From Microbacterium sp. BK668 (GTDB lineage: Bacteria; Actinomycetota; Actinomycetes; Actinomycetales; Microbacteriaceae), in assembly GCF_004362195.1 (NCBI RefSeq), contig NZ_SNWG01000001.1, positions 2,976,001 through 3,040,000 of the forward strand: a stretch of 64,000 nucleotides of DNA. Direction: 5' to 3'. Below, one piece after another: positions 53,231-60,832 of this stretch. Both the position numbers and the translations under genes were made by a program. Within the stretch, counting starts at the first letter, position 1. Each line of letters starts with the position of its first letter. The notes under the pieces were generated by a model. That model was not told where the DNA came from, searched no databases, and worked only from the letters and a program-made list of their open reading frames with translations.

Positions 53231-53236
53231 TAGGCT
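53231..53236 (+). promoter_or_regulatory. -10 box (TAGGCT) for copC, leaderless
   Basis: TAGGCT lies 7 bases before the GTG at 53244. The 110-base gap shared with the Cys/Met-rich gene also holds a loose CCTCT/AGAGG inverted repeat near 53211-53228. Confidence 0.55.
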
Positions 53237-53243
53237 CTGCCGG

Positions 53244-53948
53244 GTGTCGTCACACGGAATTCACACAAGCCCGCTCCGCCGGCTCGCCGGCGCCCTCGCC
53301 GCGATCGTTCTGAGCCTTGCTGCGACCGTCCTCGTCACCGCTCCCGCGAGCGCCCACGACGAACTCGTCGCCACCGACCCGGCGGCAGGCTCGAGCGTCG
53401 CCGCCCTCCCGGCAGAGATCGCGCTCACCTTCAGCGGACTCCTCTCGACGGAGTCGGGTGCGACCGAGATCTCGGTGACGGATGCCTCGGGCCCGTCCCT
53501 CGTCGACGGGGAGCCGACCGTGAGCGACACCGTCGTGACGCAGAGGCTCACGGGCGCGGCATCCGGGGATATCACCGTCCTGTGGAAGGTCGTCTCCAGC
53601 GACGGGCACCCGATCTCGGGCGAGTTCTCCTTCGCGGTCGAGGGCTCTCCCACCCCGACGCCCACATCCACATCCCCGGCGAGCACCACCCCCAGTGCGA
53701 GCCCGTCGCCGACGCAGCCCGTCGATACCCCGAGCGACACCGCGACGCCGACCGCTCCTCCGGCTCAGGATGCCTCGGCCGCGGTGTGGCCGTGGGTCGT
53801 CGGAGGCATCATCGTGCTCGCCGTCGCGGGCGCCCTCATCTACCTGTGGACATCGCGCGCACGGCGGGAACGGAGCCTGACCGAGGACCGCTCAGGTGGG
53901 ACGCCCACGCCTCCCGGCGACGGAACTGAGCCTCCGCTCGACCGATAG
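53244..53948 (+). CDS. copC: CopC-domain copper-binding membrane protein
   Basis: Extracytoplasmic copper carrier or resistance protein, 234 residues. A signal peptide ends ASA, so the mature chain starts His-Asp-Glu-Leu; an N-terminal His is the known Cu(II) ligand of CopC. A CopC domain of about 95 residues follows with TDPAAGSSVAALPAEIALTF and the second site SSDGHPISGEFSF. A Thr/Pro/Ser-rich stalk and a C-terminal membrane helix (about 179-200) tether it to the membrane. No CopD follows. The start is leaderless. The divergent Cys/Met-rich gene suggests one copper response unit. Confidence 0.92.
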   Translation: MSSHGIHTSPLRRLAGALAAIVLSLAATVLVTAPASAHDELVATDPAAGSSVAALPAEIALTFSGLLSTESGATEISVTDASGPSLVDGEPTVSDTVVTQRLTGAASGDITVLWKVVSSDGHPISGEFSFAVEGSPTPTPTSTSPASTTPSASPSPTQPVDTPSDTATPTAPPAQDASAAVWPWVVGGIIVLAVAGALIYLWTSRARRERSLTEDRSGGTPTPPGDGTEPPLDR

Positions 53949-53951
53949 GCT
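53946..53951 (+). promoter_or_regulatory. -10 box (TAGGCT) for lpdA, leaderless or short-leader
   Basis: TAGGCT, 6 bases, then ATG at 53958. The spacer TGAGGC could also act as a weak ribosome site for read-through from copC, whose stop overlaps the -10. Confidence 0.5.
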
Positions 53952-53957
53952 TGAGGC

Positions 53958-55358
53958 ATGCCTCACTACGACGTCGTCATCCTCGGTGCCGGCCCCGGCG
54001 GCTATGTCGCGGCCGTCCGCAGCGCGCAGCTCGGCCTCTCCGTCGCGATCATCGAGGAGAAGTACTGGGGCGGCGTCTGCCTCAACGTCGGATGCATCCC
54101 GTCGAAGGCGCTTCTGAAGAACGCCGACCTCGCCCACCAGTTCCACCACAAGGCCGACCTCTTCGGCATCTCGGGCGACGTCTCGTTCGACTACGGCGTG
54201 GCGTGGGACCGCAGCCGCACGGTCGCGAACGGCCACGTCAAGGGCATCCACTTCCTCATGAAGAAGAACAAGGTCACCGAGTACGAGGGCCGGGGCACCT
54301 TCACCGGCCCCAACGCCATCACGGTGACCAAGGCCGACGGCTCGACCGACGAAGTGACCTTCGACAACGCGATCATCGCGACCGGCTCGAAGGTGCGGCT
54401 CCTGCCCGGCGTCACGATCGGGGGCAACATCGTGACGTACGAGGAGCAGATCCTCACGCGCGATCTGCCCGAGTCGATCGTGATCGTCGGCGCGGGCGCC
54501 ATCGGCATGGAGTTCGCCTTCGTCATGACGAACTACGGCGTCAAGGTCACGATCATCGAGTTCCTCGACCGCGCGCTCCCCAACGAGGACGTCGACGTGT
54601 CGAAGGAGATCGCCAAGCAGTACAAGAAGTACGGCGTCGACATCCTCACCTCCACCAAGGTGGACTCGGTCACCGATCACGGCGACCGGGTCACCGTCAC
54701 GTACACCCCGGCTGCCGGCGGCGAGACCCAGTCGATCGATGCCGACAAGGTCATGATGTCGATCGGCTTCGCCCCGAACGTCGAGGGCTTCGGGCTGGAG
54801 GCGACGGGCGTGAAGCTCACCGACCGCGGCGCGATCGAGATCGACGAGTACATGCGCACGAACGTGCCGCACATCTACGCGATCGGCGACGTCACGGCCA
54901 AGCTCCAGCTCGCGCACGTCGCCGAAGCCCAGGGCGTGGTCGCGGCCGAGACGATCGGCAAAGCCGAGACGATGCCCCTCGGCGACTACCGCATGATGCC
55001 GCGCGCGACGTTCTGCTCGCCCCAGGTGGCGTCGTTCGGCCTCACCGAGCAGCAGGCCCGCGACGCCGGCTATGACGTCAAGGTCGCGAAGTTCCCGTTC
55101 TCGGCGAACGGCAAGGCCAACGGCCTCGGCGAGCCCATCGGCTTCGTCAAGCTCGTCGCCGACGGCGAGCACCTCGAGCTGCTGGGCGGCCACCTCATCG
55201 GCCCCGACGTCTCGGAGCTCCTCCCGGAGCTCACGCTCGCCCAGAAGTGGGACCTGACCGCCCTCGAGGCTGCGCGCAACGTGCACACGCACCCCACGCT
55301 GTCGGAGGCGCTGCAGGAGGCGTTCCACGGCCTCGTCGGCCACATGATCAACCTCTGA
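53958..55358 (+). CDS. lpdA: Dihydrolipoyl dehydrogenase (E3)
   Basis: Flavoenzyme that reoxidises lipoamide in pyruvate and 2-oxoglutarate dehydrogenase complexes. The 466-residue protein has the FAD motif [19 protein letters not shown], the redox pair Cys41/Cys46 in [13 protein letters not shown], the NAD motif [16 protein letters not shown], and the C-terminal dimer interface with the active-site base in [14 protein letters not shown]. No lipoyl domain is attached. No E1/E2 genes lie alongside. OdhI, a regulator of the 2-oxoglutarate complex, is encoded 1.8 kb upstream. Confidence 0.96.
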   Translation: MPHYDVVILGAGPGGYVAAVRSAQLGLSVAIIEEKYWGGVCLNVGCIPSKALLKNADLAHQFHHKADLFGISGDVSFDYGVAWDRSRTVANGHVKGIHFLMKKNKVTEYEGRGTFTGPNAITVTKADGSTDEVTFDNAIIATGSKVRLLPGVTIGGNIVTYEEQILTRDLPESIVIVGAGAIGMEFAFVMTNYGVKVTIIEFLDRALPNEDVDVSKEIAKQYKKYGVDILTSTKVDSVTDHGDRVTVTYTPAAGGETQSIDADKVMMSIGFAPNVEGFGLEATGVKLTDRGAIEIDEYMRTNVPHIYAIGDVTAKLQLAHVAEAQGVVAAETIGKAETMPLGDYRMMPRATFCSPQVASFGLTEQQARDAGYDVKVAKFPFSANGKANGLGEPIGFVKLVADGEHLELLGGHLIGPDVSELLPELTLAQKWDLTALEAARNVHTHPTLSEALQEAFHGLVGHMINL

Positions 55359-55377
55359 CCCGTCGTTTCAGACAGGT

Positions 55378-55415
55378 CGAAGGCCCCGGCACCCCACGGT
55401 GACCCGGGGCCTTCG
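55378..55415 (+). terminator. Hairpin after lpdA
   Basis: A perfect 12-bp stem (CGAAGGCCCCGG and its complement) with a 14-base loop, 20 bases after the lpdA stop. No T-run. Confidence 0.65.
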
Positions 55416-55469
55416 CACGTCGCCGTCGCTTCCCCGTCGGATCCGTCGACAGCGCCCCTGCGGGCGGGG

Positions 55470-55475
55470 TACGCT
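55470..55475 (+). promoter_or_regulatory. -10 box (TACGCT) for the alpha/beta hydrolase, leaderless
   Basis: TACGCT, 6 bases, then ATG at 55482. Confidence 0.55.
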
Positions 55476-55481
55476 CCGGCC

Positions 55482-56312
55482 ATGACCGGCTCGCCGTGGT
55501 CACGGACGCTCGCGATTCTCGCCCTCGTCGGCGCGCTCGCGGCCGGCTGCTCCGCGGAGCCTGAGGGAGTGGCCCCGCCCGACCTCGAACTCAGCTGCTC
55601 GGGGCTGGGATCGCCGGTGATCCTTCTCGCACCCGGATCGAACACGCCGGCGTCGGCGTTCCATGCGCTGCAGGGTGCCCTCGCCACCGACACCCGCGTC
55701 TGCAGCTACTCCCGCGCGGGAATCGGCGGCAGCCCGCCCTGGCCGAGCGACGCGCCGGACCCCTCGATCGGCATGATGGCCGAGCAGCTGCACGCCACAC
55801 TCGCCGACCGAGGCGTCTCGGGGCCCTACATCGTCATGGGCTGGTCGCTCGGCGGGCTCGTCGCGCAGGGCTTCAGCGCACGCTATCCGGACGAGGTCGC
55901 CGGTCTCGTCTTCGAGGACTCTTCGATCCCCGCGCAGTTCACCCGCGAGGATGTCGATCGCGACAGCTGGGTCGAGGCGGGGGTTCCCCTCGACATCGAG
56001 ACGTCCGCGGATGACCTCCTCGGGCTCGATCTCGGATCGCGGCCGACGATCGTGCTGACGCAGGGGGAGGACGGCTTCGACGATCCGGACCTCAGCTGGT
56101 GGCGCGATCGCCATGACGAGCTCGCCGCGCTGTCGACGGACAGCATCCACCTCATCGCGCCCGACGCAGGCCACGCGATCCACGAGATGTCCGGAGCGCT
56201 CGTCGAGAAGTCGCTCCGGGCGGTCCTCGAGGCCGTCCGCGCTGAGGAGGAGCTGCCGGAATGCGACGACTCGGAATGGGGGCCGTACGCCGGCGAGTGC
56301 CGCGTGCCGTGA
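55482..56312 (+). CDS. Alpha/beta hydrolase, predicted lipoprotein
   Basis: A 276-residue hydrolase. The N-terminus has a signal peptide with lipobox LAAGC (Cys23), so the protein should be lipidated by Lgt and cut by LspA and sit outside the membrane. The fold shows LLAPGSNTPASAF (oxyanion region), nucleophile Ser122 in GWSLGG, an acid likely in the GEDGFDDPD loop, and His231 in DAGHAIHE. Four cysteines remain in the mature part and may pair. The substrate is unknown. The start is leaderless and the gene stands alone between lpdA and a converging CYTH gene. Confidence 0.85.
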   Translation: MTGSPWSRTLAILALVGALAAGCSAEPEGVAPPDLELSCSGLGSPVILLAPGSNTPASAFHALQGALATDTRVCSYSRAGIGGSPPWPSDAPDPSIGMMAEQLHATLADRGVSGPYIVMGWSLGGLVAQGFSARYPDEVAGLVFEDSSIPAQFTREDVDRDSWVEAGVPLDIETSADDLLGLDLGSRPTIVLTQGEDGFDDPDLSWWRDRHDELAALSTDSIHLIAPDAGHAIHEMSGALVEKSLRAVLEAVRAEEELPECDDSEWGPYAGECRVP

Positions 56313-56367
56313 TCGACGCTCGGTGCGGACGGGCACGAGCGCCCCACCCCCCGACGTCGAGGACGGC

Positions 56368-57033
56368 TCAGCGACCGAGGGTGCGGGCGAGCTTGGAATC
56401 GGATGCCGCGGGACGGGCACCCGCGGCGCTCACGGCCGCCTCGACCGCTGTGAAGAAGGCGGCGATCTCGTCTTGCTCGCGCGGCGCCGCCGCGCCCAGC
56501 TCCATCTCCCACTCGCGCCAGGCGCGCTCGATGCCGGTCCGCTCGTCGGTCGCGACGACGTGGTCGTCGACGAACTCCGCGAGGACTCCCCCGCCGGCGC
56601 CCCGCAGGTGGTACGCCGTCCGGTCGTTGCGGATGCGGGCGAGCGGGAGAAGCGAGGCAGCCGCCGCGGAAGGCACCGCCGCCCGCACGGCCTCATGCAC
56701 TCCGGCGGGGATCGTCGCGTCCTCGCCGAGAGGCCAATGCAGCTCGGTGCGCGCGTCGCCGTCGCGCGGACCCTTGATGTGCCAGCCGGCGTCGGGACCG
56801 CCCGTACGGCGGCGCAGCGCATAGCCGGCGCGGGCGAGAGCGAGATCGTCGGTGTCGAAGTACCGCGCGTCCAGAGCGCGGGGCTCGGGCGCCGAGATCG
56901 AGGCGACCCCCGGAAGGTCCGTCCAGTCGGGCAGAGGCGTGTCCCCGTCGACGTCGAACTTCAGCTCGACCTCGCGGGAGCTCGACGGCCCGTCGGACTG
57001 CACCGCGTCCGAGGGCTCGGAAGCGCCTGCCAC
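56368..57033 (-). CDS. CYTH domain protein
   Basis: A 221-residue protein of the CYTH/triphosphate tunnel family. The signature EVELKF (ExExK, residues about 21-26) opens the domain, followed by RYFDTDDLALARAGYALRRRTGG, with the basic residues that bind triphosphate, and WHIKGPRDGDARTE. It has no CHAD domain. Family members hydrolyse triphosphate or inorganic polyphosphate, or make cAMP or thiamine triphosphate; the exact role is not predictable. It starts 4 bases after the small protein at 57038, so they form an operon. Confidence 0.85.
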   Translation of the reverse strand: MAGASEPSDAVQSDGPSSSREVELKFDVDGDTPLPDWTDLPGVASISAPEPRALDARYFDTDDLALARAGYALRRRTGGPDAGWHIKGPRDGDARTELHWPLGEDATIPAGVHEAVRAAVPSAAAASLLPLARIRNDRTAYHLRGAGGGVLAEFVDDHVVATDERTGIERAWREWEMELGAAAPREQDEIAAFFTAVEAAVSAAGARPAASDSKLARTLGR

Positions 57034-57037
57034 CTGC

Positions 57038-57256
57038 TCAGTCGTCGGCGGAGTTGCCGATGTCGTCGGTGGCCTCGATGAACCAGAACTCGGCCTCGGT
57101 GGGCCCGTCCGCCGAGCCGGTGTGCTGTGGCGCGCCGTCGCGACGGTAGACGATCTGCCCCTCGCCGTAGGGGACGATCAGCGAGTCGAGCTCGGGCTGC
57201 TCGAGAGGAAGGATCTGCCCGTCGAGCGGGCCTCCGTGAAGTCGTGCGATGGCCAT
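57038..57256 (-). CDS. Small conserved hypothetical protein
   Basis: A 72-residue acidic protein, MAIARLHGGPLDGQILPLEQ at the start and FWFIEATDDIGN near the end. The GGPLDG motif recurs in small actinobacterial and phage proteins of unknown role. A TAGGCT box ends 6 bases before the ATG, so it is the leaderless first gene of a two-gene operon with the CYTH gene. Confidence 0.75.
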   Translation of the reverse strand: MAIARLHGGPLDGQILPLEQPELDSLIVPYGEGQIVYRRDGAPQHTGSADGPTEAEFWFIEATDDIGNSADD

Positions 57257-57262
57257 GGATCG

Positions 57263-57268
57263 AGCCTA
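57263..57268 (-). promoter_or_regulatory. -10 box (TAGGCT) for the small protein-CYTH operon, leaderless
   Basis: TAGGCT, 6 bases, then ATG at 57256. The gap to mmsA is only 55 bases, so its upstream part lies beside the mmsA stop. Confidence 0.6.
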
Positions 57269-57311
57269 CTCCCGGCTCCGCGACGGAGCCGGGAGGGTTG
57301 ACACCCGCGAC

Positions 57312-58853
57312 TCAGTGGGTCGGGAACCCGAGGCTGATCTGGCTCTCGCTCGGCTCGGGCCAGCGGGTCGTCACGACCTTGCGGCGCGTGTAGAAGTTGA
57401 ACGCCTCGGGGCCGTACATGTGCGTGTCGCCGAAGAGCGAGTCCTTCCAGCCGCCGAACGAGAACGACCCGACAGGCACGGGAATAGGCACGTTGACACC
57501 CACCATGCCGACCTCGATGTCGAATTCGAACTGGCGGGCCGTCTTGCCGTCGCGCGTGAAGACGGCCGTGCCGTTGGCGTAGCGGTTGGCGTTGATGAGC
57601 TCGACCGCCTCGTCGTAGCCGGCGACGCGCACGACCGACAGGACCGGACCGAAGATCTCCTCGTCGTATACGCGCATGCCCGGCTTGACGTCGTCGACGA
57701 GCGAGGCGCCGATGAAGAAGCCGTCGCCCTCGAAGGCGTGATCGCGGCCGTCGACGACGACCTTCGCCCCCTCGGCGGGCGCCCCCTCGACGAAGCCGGC
57801 GACGCGCTCCCGCGCCTCGCGCGTGATGAGCGGTCCCATCTCGGAGGCGGGGTCGGTGCCGTCGCCGATGACGAGCCCGCCGATGCGCTCGGTCACCTTC
57901 GGGATCAGCTGATCGGCGACGTCGCCGACCGCGACGACGACCGAGACGGCCATGCACCGCTCCCCCGCCGAACCGTACGCCGCCGACACGGCGGCGTCCG
58001 CGGCCGCGTCGAGGTCGGCATCCGGCATGACGATCATGTGGTTCTTGGCGCCCCCGAGGGCCTGCACCCGCTTGCCGTTCTCCGCTGCGCGCGTGTAGAT
58101 GTACTTGGCGATCGGGGTCGAGCCGACGAACGAGACGGCGCGGATGACCGGATCGTCGAGGATCGCGTCCACCGTCTCCTTGTCGCCGTGCACGACGTTG
58201 AAGATGCCGTCGGGGAGGCCCGCCTCGCGGAAGGCCTCCGCCAGCCAGACAGCCGCCGAGGGGTCGCGCTCGGACGGCTTGAGGATCACGGCGTTGCCCG
58301 CGGCTATCGCGGTGGTCACCATCCACAGCGGCACCATCGCCGGGAAGTTGAACGGCGTGATGCAGGCGACGACGCCGAGCGGCTGGCGCACCTGGTGCAC
58401 ATCGACGCCGCTCGCCACCTGCTCGGAGTACTCGCCTTTGAGGTGGTGCATGAGGCCCGTGCAGAACTCGACGTTCTCGAGGCCCCGCGCAACCTCGCCG
58501 AGAGCGTCCGCGACGGTCTTGCCGTGCTCGGCGGTGATGATGCGAGCGAGCTCCTCCGCGCGGGAGCTGATGATCTCGCGCAGCCGGAACATGACCGCGC
58601 TGCGCTTGGCGAGGCCCGTCTCGCGCCAGACCGGCTGCGCTGCCTTGGCCTTGCGCGCAGCCTCGTGCAGGAACTCGGCGCTCGCGAACCCGACCTGCGA
58701 GGTCTGGGCCCCCGTCGCGGGGTTGAAGACGGCGCCGAAGCGCACGTCGTCGCCGCTCGGCGTCACGCGCTCTCCGACCACCCAGTGGGGGATCGTCGGC
58801 AGGGTGCCGGATGCCTCGGCGGTCGGCGTCTCGATCGTGGAAGTGCTCATCAT
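57312..58853 (-). CDS. mmsA: Methylmalonate-semialdehyde dehydrogenase (CoA-acylating)
   Basis: Oxidises methylmalonate semialdehyde to propionyl-CoA in valine breakdown, and malonate semialdehyde similarly. The 513-residue aldehyde dehydrogenase has the NAD segment VACITPFNFPAMVPLWM, the ALGGAKNHMIVMPDAD motif typical of MmsA, and the catalytic Cys300 in SAGERCMAVS. Residues GSFSFGGWKDSLFG near the end are also typical. It starts 25 bases after mmsB, with AAGGAA upstream of an ATG pair. It is the second gene of the mmsBA unit. Confidence 0.94.
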   Translation of the reverse strand: MMSTSTIETPTAEASGTLPTIPHWVVGERVTPSGDDVRFGAVFNPATGAQTSQVGFASAEFLHEAARKAKAAQPVWRETGLAKRSAVMFRLREIISSRAEELARIITAEHGKTVADALGEVARGLENVEFCTGLMHHLKGEYSEQVASGVDVHQVRQPLGVVACITPFNFPAMVPLWMVTTAIAAGNAVILKPSERDPSAAVWLAEAFREAGLPDGIFNVVHGDKETVDAILDDPVIRAVSFVGSTPIAKYIYTRAAENGKRVQALGGAKNHMIVMPDADLDAAADAAVSAAYGSAGERCMAVSVVVAVGDVADQLIPKVTERIGGLVIGDGTDPASEMGPLITREARERVAGFVEGAPAEGAKVVVDGRDHAFEGDGFFIGASLVDDVKPGMRVYDEEIFGPVLSVVRVAGYDEAVELINANRYANGTAVFTRDGKTARQFEFDIEVGMVGVNVPIPVPVGSFSFGGWKDSLFGDTHMYGPEAFNFYTRRKVVTTRWPEPSESQISLGFPTH

Positions 58854-58878
58854 CGGGTTCCTTCTGGTGGGGTGGAGG

Positions 58879-59817
58879 TCACGCGTTCGCCGCGACGCGG
58901 TCGAGCGAGGGGTCGTACCCGCGGAGCGAGCCGTCGGGCGTCGCGAGGCGGGCGACGAGGGTGCAATCCTTGCCGCCGAGACCCTCCTCGGCGAGCTGCA
59001 CGAGCTGCGAGAGCGCGAGCTCGGCGGCCGGGAGGTGCACCCCGGTCGCCTCCCCCGCCTGCACGGCGAGGGCGCAGTCCTTGCGGGCGAGATCGACCGA
59101 GAAGGTCGCGTCGAAGTTCTTGTTCGCGGCCGACGTCGGCACGATGCCGGGCACGGGATACCAGACGCGCTGCGGCCAGGACCCGCCCGAAGAGGCGTTC
59201 GCGACCTGCCAGAACGTCTGCTGGTCGAGGCCGAGCTGCTCCGCCAGCTGCGAACCCTCGGCGACGGCCATCACGCCGATGAAGAGCATCATGTTGTTGA
59301 CGAGCTTGGCCGCGATGCCGCTCGTGGCACCGCCGCACAGCACGATCGAGCCCGCCATCGGCGCGACGAGCTCGCGCGCGCGCTCGACGTCCTCCGGGCG
59401 GCCGCCCAGCATGAACGTGAGCGAGTGGGCCTCGGCGCCGGCGGTGCCGCCGGAGATCGGCGAGTCGACGAAGACGAAGCCGCGCGCCTCCGATTCGGCG
59501 TGGCACCAGCGGGACGTCTCGATGTCGACGGTGGACGTGTCGAGCAGCAGCGTGCCGGGCGCGGCGTTCGCCCAGATGCCGTCGGGACCGTCGTAGACGC
59601 CGCGCACGTGCTGCGGCATCGGTAGCGAGGTGAAGCACGCGTATGCGCCGTCGAGGGCTTCGGCGATCGACCGGACGAGCGTGACGCCGCGGGCCTCAGC
59701 GGCCGCCGCGGCCGCCGGATTGATGTCGTAGCCGCGCACGGCGTGGCCGGCGGCGACGAGATGGGCCGTCATGGGCGCGCCCATATGGCCGAGGCCGATC
59801 CAGGCGATCGTTGACAT
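58879..59817 (-). CDS. mmsB: 3-hydroxyisobutyrate dehydrogenase
   Basis: Oxidises 3-hydroxyisobutyrate to methylmalonate semialdehyde, the step before MmsA. The 312-residue protein has the NAD-binding IAWIGLGHMGAPMTAHLVAAG, the family motif VDSPISGGTAGAEAHSLTFMLGG, and the catalytic Lys in GIAAKLVNNMMLFIGV. The ATG at 59817 follows GGGAGA; a longer in-frame reading upstream crosses the divergent promoter and is rejected. The gene pair and the divergent LysR regulator form a valine-degradation unit. Confidence 0.93.
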   Translation of the reverse strand: MSTIAWIGLGHMGAPMTAHLVAAGHAVRGYDINPAAAAAAEARGVTLVRSIAEALDGAYACFTSLPMPQHVRGVYDGPDGIWANAAPGTLLLDTSTVDIETSRWCHAESEARGFVFVDSPISGGTAGAEAHSLTFMLGGRPEDVERARELVAPMAGSIVLCGGATSGIAAKLVNNMMLFIGVMAVAEGSQLAEQLGLDQQTFWQVANASSGGSWPQRVWYPVPGIVPTSAANKNFDATFSVDLARKDCALAVQAGEATGVHLPAAELALSQLVQLAEEGLGGKDCTLVARLATPDGSLRGYDPSLDRVAANA

Positions 59818-59861
59818 GGAGGTCTCCCGGGGATCCTGCGTCGTCGGATGGATGCGACGCC

Positions 59862-59891
59862 AGCATAGGCATCCTCGGCACTTGCGTTCAA
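59862..59891 (-). promoter_or_regulatory. mmsBA promoter (TTGAAC-18-TATGCT)
   Basis: On the mmsB strand TTGAAC (59886-59891) and TATGCT (59862-59867) are 18 bases apart. The leader is about 40 bases. Confidence 0.6.
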
Positions 59892-59941
59892 TGCACGACG
59901 ACGCACCAATCTTGCACTCCGCCCGTGCACTGACGCACAAT
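59883..59941 (+). promoter_or_regulatory. LysR promoter and candidate LysR operator
   Basis: TTGCAC (59912-59917), an 18-base spacer and CACAAT (59936-59941) end 6 bases before the LysR ATG. The dyad TGCAC-N7-GTGCA (59913-59929) covers the -35 and spacer. A second dyad TGCGT / ACGCA lies at 59883-59905 over the mmsB -35. These fit autoregulation and coinducer-dependent activation by the LysR protein. Confidence 0.55.
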
Positions 59942-59947
59942 CGCGGA

Positions 59948-60829
59948 ATGACCTCCCCGACCCGCGAGCCGCAGCTCGAGGCGCTCATGACGTTCCTCGC
60001 GGCGGCTCGGCTGGGCCGGTACACCGCGGCGGCCGAGGTGCTGGGCGTCAACCACTCCACGGTCTCGCGGCGGATCGCCTCCCTGGAGGAGGCGATGGGC
60101 GGGCGTGTGCTCGTGCGCACGACCTCGGGCTGGGAGGTCACCGACCTCGGGCGCCGCGCCCTCGCCGTCGCTGAGCGGATCGAGGCATCCGTGCGCGACC
60201 TGTCGGGAGACGGAGAAGCAGTGCAGGGCATGGTGCGCATCGCCGCGCCGGATGCCTTCACGTCGGTGTTCCTCGTGCCCGCGATGGTGCGCCTCAGGTC
60301 GCAGCATCCCGCGCTCGCCGTCGAGCTCATCGCCGCGACCCAGCGCGTGCGGCAGAACCGGTCGGGCGTCGACCTCGAGATCGTCGTCGGCCGGCCCCAG
60401 GTGCACCGCGCCTTCGCGACGCCGATCTGCTCGTACTCGCTGCGGCTCTACGCCGCTCCGGGGTATCTCGAGCGGGCCGGCGTCCCGGCCTCGATCGGCG
60501 ACCTGGCGCGGCATCCGCTCGTCTACTACATCGAGTCCTCGCTGCAGGTCGACGACCTCGACCGCGCGGTGCAGGCGCTGCCCGCCTCGCCGGCGTCCGT
60601 CCGCTCGACGAGCGTCTTCGCTCACGTCGAGGCGACCGCGGCGGGCGCAGGGGTGGGTCTTCTGCCCGACTTCCTCGCCGACGCCGACCCGCGACTCATG
60701 CGGGTGCTCGACGGCGGGTTCGCGCATCCCCTGCGCTACTGGGCGGTCACGCGCGACGAGGGCCCGCGCAATCCCGTGGTCGCCGAAGCGCTCGACGCCA
60801 TCCGCGCCCACATCGCATCGGTCTCCTGA
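59948..60829 (+). CDS. LysR family transcriptional regulator
   Basis: A 293-residue regulator with an N-terminal winged helix-turn-helix (LEALMTFLAAARLGRYTAAAEVLGVNHSTVSRRIASLEE, residues about 10-48) and a C-terminal substrate-binding domain. It diverges from mmsBA across 130 bases, so it probably controls valine or branched-chain acid catabolism; the effector is unknown. ATG at 59948 fits the family start and a leaderless promoter; in-frame sequence further upstream is rejected. It is convergent with glgP, 3 bases apart. Confidence 0.9.
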   Translation: MTSPTREPQLEALMTFLAAARLGRYTAAAEVLGVNHSTVSRRIASLEEAMGGRVLVRTTSGWEVTDLGRRALAVAERIEASVRDLSGDGEAVQGMVRIAAPDAFTSVFLVPAMVRLRSQHPALAVELIAATQRVRQNRSGVDLEIVVGRPQVHRAFATPICSYSLRLYAAPGYLERAGVPASIGDLARHPLVYYIESSLQVDDLDRAVQALPASPASVRSTSVFAHVEATAAGAGVGLLPDFLADADPRLMRVLDGGFAHPLRYWAVTRDEGPRNPVVAEALDAIRAHIASVS

Positions 60830-60832
60830 GGG

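Noticed and set aside
53244..53275. GTCACA/TTCACA copies at the copC start as an MtrA box
   Set aside because: They fall inside the coding start with 5-base spacing and one mismatch; likely chance.
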